Source: Opitutaceae bacterium (lineage in GTDB: Bacteria > Verrucomicrobiota > Verrucomicrobiia > Opitutales > Opitutaceae). Taken from it: a DNA stretch of 9,619 bases. Below the pieces are notes generated by a model. That model saw nothing but the letters and a program-made list of their open reading frames with translations, was not told where the DNA came from and ran no database searches. The stretch spans positions 1-9,619 of the forward strand of contig JANXSC010000525.1 in assembly GCA_025352845.1 (NCBI GenBank), in the 5' to 3' direction. Shown piece after piece: positions 6,078-9,619 of the stretch; position 1 is the first letter of the stretch; every line of letters begins with the position of its first letter. The position numbers were made by a program, and so were the translations under genes.

Positions 6078-7085
6078 ATGGATAAAACCCTGCTGCCAAT
6101 TCGCCTCGTCTTCGTCGCGCTGTGCGCGGCCGCGGGCTGGCTTGTGTGCTACTCGATTACGGATTGGGATCGCTATCGCGCGGTCGCGGTCGCGGTCGGG
6201 CTTTGCATCGGGCTGCTCGTGGTGCTGGTGGATGTGATGTTGAAGGGCTTCTCGCTGCGCGGGCTCTCGGCGGTGACGCTTGGCATCGCGGTCGGCACGA
6301 TTGTGGCCTACATGATTGGGTCGTCGCCGCTGCTGCAGGAAGGGGACCGGAGCATGATTTACCTCGTGCGCCTCGGGCTCTTTCTCGTGTGCCCCTACCT
6401 CGCCATCGTGATCGCGCTGCGCGGGAAGGATGAGTTCAACCTCATCATCCCCTACGTGCGGTTTGTGCCGCAGGAGGTGGATGTGTCGCTCGTCGTCCTC
6501 GACACCAGTGCGTTGATCGACGGACGGATCGCGCGCGTGTATGAGGCGGGCTTCCTCAGTGCGACGCTCGTGATCCCGCGCTTCGTGCTGGATGATCTGC
6601 GCCATGTGGCGGATTCGGCCGATCCGCAAAAACAGGCGCGCGGGCGCCGTGGGCTCGAGGTGCTGAACGATCTGCGCAAGCTGAAGCACGTGGAGATTCG
6701 CGTGGCCGAGAGCGACGTGACCAAGCGCGAGGACATGGACGCGAAGCTCGTCTTTCTCGCACAGTCGATGCGCGCGAAGCTGCTCACCACCGACTACAAC
6801 CTCGCGAAGCTCGCGGAATTCCACGGCGTCGCCTGGCTCAACCTGAACGCCCTCGCGAAATCACTGCGCCCCGAGCTGATGCTCGGCGAGCGCCTTGAGG
6901 TCGACCTGATGAAGCCCGGCAAGGAGGAAGGTCAGGCCGTCGGCTTTCTCGAGGACGGCTCAATGGTCGTCGTCACCGGCGCTCGCGCCCACATCGGCCA
7001 CCGCGTGGAAGCCGAGATCACGAGCGTACTGCCGACGGCCGGAGGGAGGATGATCTTCGCGAGACAGGTGGGGAATGGGGAGTAG
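6078..7085 (+). CDS. Membrane-anchored PIN/TRAM domain protein (YacL-like)
   Basis: This is a 335-residue putative ribonuclease fixed to the inner membrane. Four hydrophobic helices fill roughly residues 5-125. Then comes a PIN nuclease domain: VLDTSALIDGR with D142 and D148, FVLDDL in place of the usual acidic pair, the EDMDAKL acid (D221) and TTDYN (D239), so a metal-binding acidic cluster is complete. The C-terminal part (from about 266) is a TRAM RNA-binding domain, with GQAVGFLEDGSMVVV and an IGHRVEAEITSVL stretch. Length and domain order match the YacL-type PIN/TRAM proteins of Firmicutes, whose RNA targets are poorly known. The ATG at 6078 starts directly before the first helix; upstream in-frame codons from 5994 look non-coding. 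It follows the 39-residue protein by 20 bases and converges with the small membrane protein gene downstream. Confidence 0.9.
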   Translation: MDKTLLPIRLVFVALCAAAGWLVCYSITDWDRYRAVAVAVGLCIGLLVVLVDVMLKGFSLRGLSAVTLGIAVGTIVAYMIGSSPLLQEGDRSMIYLVRLGLFLVCPYLAIVIALRGKDEFNLIIPYVRFVPQEVDVSLVVLDTSALIDGRIARVYEAGFLSATLVIPRFVLDDLRHVADSADPQKQARGRRGLEVLNDLRKLKHVEIRVAESDVTKREDMDAKLVFLAQSMRAKLLTTDYNLAKLAEFHGVAWLNLNALAKSLRPELMLGERLEVDLMKPGKEEGQAVGFLEDGSMVVVTGARAHIGHRVEAEITSVLPTAGGRMIFARQVGNGE

Positions 7086-7156
7086 GGGCTCGTCAACGCG
7101 ACATGTAGGGAGTGGTGTCTTTTGCCCTCTTAAGCGCTTCAGCTCTTGATTTAGCC

Positions 7157-7462
7157 TTAGAATATGCCGCTTAACCACTCGGCTATCGTGAAAAATTTCA
7201 ACCACGCGGCACCGCTCGCAACGGTTGCAATTATGCCAGGCGCGAGGCTTTTTCGCTCAGTCCTTTTCACAGCGGAACGAATCGTGCCGGTTATGAGTAG
7301 CACACATGACACCGTAGCAGCACAGAGACCGACATACCAGATTGCGGGCGAACCGTGACCACCTCCGATCGCACCGAGACCTACAAAAAGAGTAGCGAAC
7401 GCGAGGACACTGCCCATGCATCCGACAATCTGGATCTTTGTTGATGATGATAGTGCGGTCAT
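7157..7462 (-). CDS. Small membrane protein, hypothetical
   Basis: A 101-residue protein from the ATG at 7462. Three hydrophobic segments are visible: about residues 10-33 (IQIVGCMGSVLAFATLFVGL ...), 41-60 (WYVGLCAATVSCVLLITG) and 74-100. A basic loop, RSAVKRTERK, lies between the second and third. No family is recognised. The frame continues upstream to 7630, but that part is polar and repeat-like in composition and is unlikely to be coding. By hand count the gene lies in DNA of about 52% G+C (7141-7500), clearly below its neighbours, which could mean recent acquisition or weak constraint. The last codons, reading AEWLSGIF, happen to resemble a tRNA D-arm sequence. It may be a real accessory gene or a chance frame; membrane-like composition favours real. 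Confidence 0.5.
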   Translation of the reverse strand: MTALSSSTKIQIVGCMGSVLAFATLFVGLGAIGGGHGSPAIWYVGLCAATVSCVLLITGTIRSAVKRTERKSLAPGIIATVASGAAWLKFFTIAEWLSGIF

Positions 7463-7647
7463 CTTCTTGCCGAAAAGTGTTATTGGGACGCACACGGACT
7501 TCAAGGCGCGGCTTGGTGCATGCGTGTGAGTGCTCCGAGAGCGTGCATCTGCTTGACGATGCAAATGCTGCCAATCGCGGCGAGGATACCTGCAAAAATT
7601 GGTGTTTACTTGGCTCCCTTCATTTCCCAATACCTCACGTCCCTTTG

Positions 7648-7723
7648 GGGCCGGTAGCTCAGTTGATAGAGCGCGTCGTTCGCAACGACGAGGTCAGCGG
7701 TTTGATCCCGCTCCGGTCCACCA
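7648..7723 (+). tRNA. tRNA-Ala (anticodon CGC)
   Basis: A complete 76-nt cloverleaf with encoded CCA. The acceptor stem GGGCCGG pairs with CCGGTCC and carries the G3-U70 wobble pair that marks alanine tRNAs. The D stem GCTC/GAGC, anticodon stem CGTCG/CGACG with loop TTCGCAA (anticodon CGC at 7681-7683, reading GCG codons), and T stem AGCGG/CCGCT are all fully paired. The nearly universal G19-C56 tertiary pair is replaced by A19 and T56, which can still pair. GCG is abundant in this GC-rich genome, which fits a dedicated tRNA. Confidence 0.95.
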
Positions 7724-7784
7724 TGCTTCGCCAATGCGCAGCCGGAGGCGGAGCATGCCCCGCGAAGCTACAAGCGAAGCATGG
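7721..7784. repeat. 11-bp perfect inverted repeat at the tRNA 3' end
   Basis: CCATGCTTCGC (7721-7731) is perfectly complementary to GCGAAGCATGG (7774-7784). The left arm includes the CCA of the tRNA-Ala. An additional GCGAAGC copy lies inside the 42-nt loop (7762-7768). It may act in termination or 3' processing of the tRNA, or be an interspersed repeat; the sequence alone does not decide. Confidence 0.7.
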
Positions 7785-8038
7785 GCTTCTGAGCCGCTGT
7801 CGGACGAGGCTTCGCACGGCGCGGCCCATCCTGCGGCAGGCGGGCTGTTTGTGGCACCGTTGGCTTCTGCTGGCTCGTAAGACGCAAATGGCTCGGCCCG
7901 TAATCGGCTGTCTGGCGCGGCTTTTGCCGCAAATGGATGTCGGCACGCAAAAATCACGCACACGCGGCTGGTGCATTGGCCCCGGCTTTGCTACGCTGCG
8001 CGCTGAATAGGGGGTTAGCACTCTCCGATTATCCATCC
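7785..8038. other. Non-coding stretch between tRNA-Ala repeat and the next gene
   Basis: About 250 bases without a convincing gene; open frames crossing it lack any protein-like pattern and run through the tRNA. It contains a short hairpin, GCGGC-TTTT-GCCGC (7917-7930), and two copies of CGCAAATGG flanking it. The last bases before the ATG at 8039 (from about 8008) show GGGGG but no well-placed Shine-Dalgarno. No clear promoter was found. Confidence 0.5.
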
Positions 8039-8461
8039 ATGAGCACATCAAAAAAGACCAAGTCAAAAGCCGTGAAGTCGCCCGCCCCAGCGAGAAAACG
8101 CGTCGCGCCAAAACCGGCCGCGAAGAAAAAGCCGGCTGCGCCACCGCCGCGCGCCACCGCCAGACCCGCTCCGGTCCCCGTGCCGAAGCCCGTCGCGAGC
8201 AAGCCCGTGCGCACGACGATCCGGGCACAGGTCGACGTGGGCTTTGGCAACGTGCTTTTCATCCGGGGCGAGGGCGCCGGTCTCAGCTGGGATGCGGGCG
8301 TCGCCATGGCGTGCGTGAGCGCCGATCGGTGGAGCGTCGCGCTGCCGGAATCCGCGCACGGCCATGCGTTCAAGTTTCTCGTCAACGATCTCTCGTGGAG
8401 CACGGGGCCGGACTACACTGCGGCCGGCGGCACGAGTGTCACGTTTACGCCAGAATTCTAA
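8039..8461 (+). CDS. Lys/Pro/Ala-tailed protein with a carbohydrate-binding-like domain
   Basis: A 140-residue protein in two parts. Residues 1-58 are low-complexity, rich in Lys, Ala and Pro (for example KRVAPKPAAKKKPAAPPP), similar in composition to histone H1-like tails. Residues 60-140 look like one immunoglobulin-type beta domain related to starch/glycogen-binding modules (CBM20/CBM48-like). The recognisable run is VLFIRGEGAGLSWDAGV, a W in DRWSVAL, HAFKFLVND, WSTGPDYTA and a final strand TSVTFTPEF. There is no signal peptide or membrane segment, so it is probably cytoplasmic. The ATG at 8039 is preferred over the longer frame from 7937, whose extra part is not protein-like. The stop codon overlaps that of the opposing acyltransferase gene. 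Domain family is recalled and moderately sure; ligand and role are unknown. Confidence 0.75.
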   Translation: MSTSKKTKSKAVKSPAPARKRVAPKPAAKKKPAAPPPRATARPAPVPVPKPVASKPVRTTIRAQVDVGFGNVLFIRGEGAGLSWDAGVAMACVSADRWSVALPESAHGHAFKFLVNDLSWSTGPDYTAAGGTSVTFTPEF

Positions 8462-9204
8462 ATCGAGATCGCGCGTTCGGCCCGGGCGCGGTCGCTTGCG
8501 TCCGGGTTGAGTGCGAGGAGCCGTCCCTGCAGGAGGCGCAGCGCCGCGTCCCGATCCGCGAGCTGATCCGCAGCGATCAGCTCGCAGCGCATGCGCACGC
8601 GTGAAAACGGTTTCGGCAGATAAAACCGGTCCCAGCTCCGCAGCCGCCAAGCGGACTGAAACTCCGCGCCGATGAGGAGCAACGGTGCCCGCGTGCGGCG
8701 CGCGACGATCACGCCGCCGGGTTTCAATTCGTAGCACGGGCCGCGCGGGCCGTCGGGCGTGAGGCCAATGTCATAGCCGGCGCGCAGCGTCTCGACGAGC
8801 GCGGTGGCGGCCTCGCGGCCGAGGCGGCTGCTGGAGCCGCGCACGGTGGCGAGCCCGACGAGCGAAAAAAACGCCGAGAGCCACGCGCCGTCCTGACTCG
8901 CGCTGACGAGCGCATAGGCGGGCCGTCCGCCGCGATAGCGCCGCACGATCTCCGCAGCGAGAAAGAGCCGGTTATGCCACAGCACGATCGCGACGGGCTG
9001 ATCTTTTTTCGTGTAGGCGGCGAGATCGGCCGGCGTGGTGTCGAAGCGGAGGCTGCGTCCCCAGAGCCGGAGCATCACGCCCAACGGCCAGAGCAGCGCG
9101 CGCCGCCAGCCCATGATCTCGCGCACGGGCGCGGTGCGCGCGGAAGGGGCGGCGGAAGGCGGATGGGGGATTTCGGGCGAGGGGAGCAGACGCGTCGTTG
9201 TCAC
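8458..9204 (-). CDS. DUF374 family lysophospholipid acyltransferase-like protein
   Basis: A member of the DUF374 group within the lysophospholipid acyltransferase superfamily, probably a membrane-associated acyl transfer enzyme of envelope lipid synthesis; the substrate is unknown. Diagnostic stretches are LWHNRLF (an H-x-x-x-L variant of the acyltransferase box), ALVSASQDGAWLS, ATVRGSSSRLG, and the hallmark LTPDGPRGPCYELKPGGV. It lacks the classic HX4D box of PlsC, as DUF374 members do. The start is uncertain: a GTG at 9204 gives 248 residues, a TTG at 9225 gives 255, and the ATG at 9114 gives 218, near the usual family length; none has a Shine-Dalgarno. A Pro/Ala-rich stretch precedes the ATG. 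The gene diverges from the open-ended gene at 9287 and its stop overlaps that of the carbohydrate-binding-like gene. Confidence 0.85.
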   Translation of the reverse strand: MTTTRLLPSPEIPHPPSAAPSARTAPVREIMGWRRALLWPLGVMLRLWGRSLRFDTTPADLAAYTKKDQPVAIVLWHNRLFLAAEIVRRYRGGRPAYALVSASQDGAWLSAFFSLVGLATVRGSSSRLGREAATALVETLRAGYDIGLTPDGPRGPCYELKPGGVIVARRTRAPLLLIGAEFQSAWRLRSWDRFYLPKPFSRVRMRCELIAADQLADRDAALRLLQGRLLALNPDASDRARAERAISI

Positions 9205-9286
9205 CGAAACGCCGTCGTCCGCCAAGCGAAACTCTACACGCGGTCGCGCGGTTGACGCGCGGGGAAATCACCGGCACCTAGCGCGG

Positions 9287-9619
9287 ATGCCCGCCGTCTT
9301 GCCGCCCTGTCCACATCTGCCCGCGCCCCGTGCCGGACTCGACTGGCGCACGCTGCATGCGTTTCGCGACGCTGATCGCGACGGCGCGTTTTACCTCGCG
9401 TGCCTCGAATACGGCCATGCGCTTTGGCAGCGCGGGTTCGCCGCGCGCGCGCTGCTCTGCCTCGACCGCGCGTTGGGCGCCGATTTGTCGGGTGGCGAGC
9501 CCGAGCTGCGCGCGCACCCGCTGCCGTATGCCGCGATGGCGTGGTTGATCGGCGCGCCGCCGCCCGGTGTGTTTCTCGGCAACCCGCGCGTGCACTTCCA
9601 GCACTACGCGGATCGCATG
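9287..9619 (+). CDS. Hypothetical protein, 3'-partial
   Basis: An open frame from the ATG at 9287 runs off the right edge, giving 111 residues: MPAVLPPCPHLPAPRAGLDW and onward. Features are an alpha-helical, Ala/Leu-rich part (WRTLHAFRDADRDGAFYLA, then ALWQRGFAARALLCLDRALG), a Pro-rich turn and the run FLGNPRVHFQHYADRM at the window end. No signal peptide is obvious. The paired helices and the AARALLCLDRALG pattern recall a tetratricopeptide-like helical hairpin, but a single unit is not proof. The protein looks real (no interruption, biased third positions, divergent spacing from the acyltransferase gene), yet I do not recognise its function. The stop codon is outside the window. Confidence 0.7.
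   Translation, partial: MPAVLPPCPHLPAPRAGLDWRTLHAFRDADRDGAFYLACLEYGHALWQRGFAARALLCLDRALGADLSGGEPELRAHPLPYAAMAWLIGAPPPGVFLGNPRVHFQHYADRM

Noticed and set aside
6180..6200. Short tandem repeat of GCGGTC in the PIN/TRAM gene.
   Set aside because: It simply encodes the AVAVAV run of a membrane helix.
5877..6824. A 315-codon minus-strand open frame opposite the PIN/TRAM gene.
   Set aside because: His/Arg/Glu-rich shadow frame; the plus strand has clear PIN and TRAM domains and membrane helices.
7100..7190. tRNA-like sequence on the minus strand, with a perfect D-arm (GCCG, AGTGGTTAAG, CGGC at 7166-7183).
   Set aside because: No matching acceptor stem, anticodon stem or T arm could be found next to it, so at most it is a tRNA fragment; it may be chance within the codons AEWLSG.
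7438..8010. A 190-codon plus-strand open frame and other frames crossing the tRNA.
   Set aside because: They run through the tRNA gene and the inverted repeat and have no protein-like features.
9252..9286. TTGACG at 9252 as a -35 box for the gene at 9287.
   Set aside because: No acceptable -10 element 16-18 bases downstream.

Overview
The window is about two-thirds G+C and gene-dense, and fits a member of the Verrucomicrobia, most likely an Opitutales/Opitutaceae-type bacterium. This rests on recalled family resemblance (the symporter type, the PIN/TRAM protein, a carbohydrate-binding-like domain with a basic tail, palindromic intergenic hairpins) and was not tested by a search. Hardly any gene has a recognisable Shine-Dalgarno sequence.

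Layout. (1) 1-1700: a sodium:solute symporter whose 5' end lies outside the window; its last codons run into a palindromic repeat. (2) 1701-1835: an intergenic repeat cluster with a long inverted repeat built of nonamers and a GC-rich hairpin. (3) 1836-4454: a tightly packed three-gene plus-strand operon. Its second and third genes are recognisable bacillithiol biosynthesis genes, bshB1 (deacetylase) and bshA (GlcNAc-malate glycosyltransferase). The first encodes a 253-residue protein that keeps the start and end signatures of BshC, the cysteine-adding enzyme, at roughly half the usual BshC length. (4) 4457-5908, minus strand: an EVE-domain protein upstream of a prephenate dehydrogenase (tyrA), with two inverted copies of the GC-rich hairpin between them. 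(5) 5938-7085, plus strand: a 39-residue single-pass membrane protein, then a four-helix membrane-anchored PIN/TRAM protein. (6) 7086-8038: a segment of lower G+C with a small minus-strand membrane protein, then tRNA-Ala(CGC) with an unusual tertiary pair, then a non-coding stretch with an inverted repeat. (7) 8039-9225: two genes that converge with overlapping stop codons, a Lys/Pro/Ala-tailed carbohydrate-binding-like protein (plus) and a DUF374 acyltransferase-like protein (minus). (8) 9287-end: the start of an unrecognised gene running off the window.

The central observation is the bsh operon. BshA would join GlcNAc to L-malate, BshB1 would deacetylate the product, and the short BshC-like protein is the natural candidate for adding cysteine to give bacillithiol, the low-molecular-weight thiol. 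If correct, it is a minimal form of BshC lacking about half the family's usual length. The other genes look like ordinary housekeeping or lineage-specific genes. The four GC-rich hairpins form one interspersed family, positioned at a gene end, just before a start codon, and between two genes.
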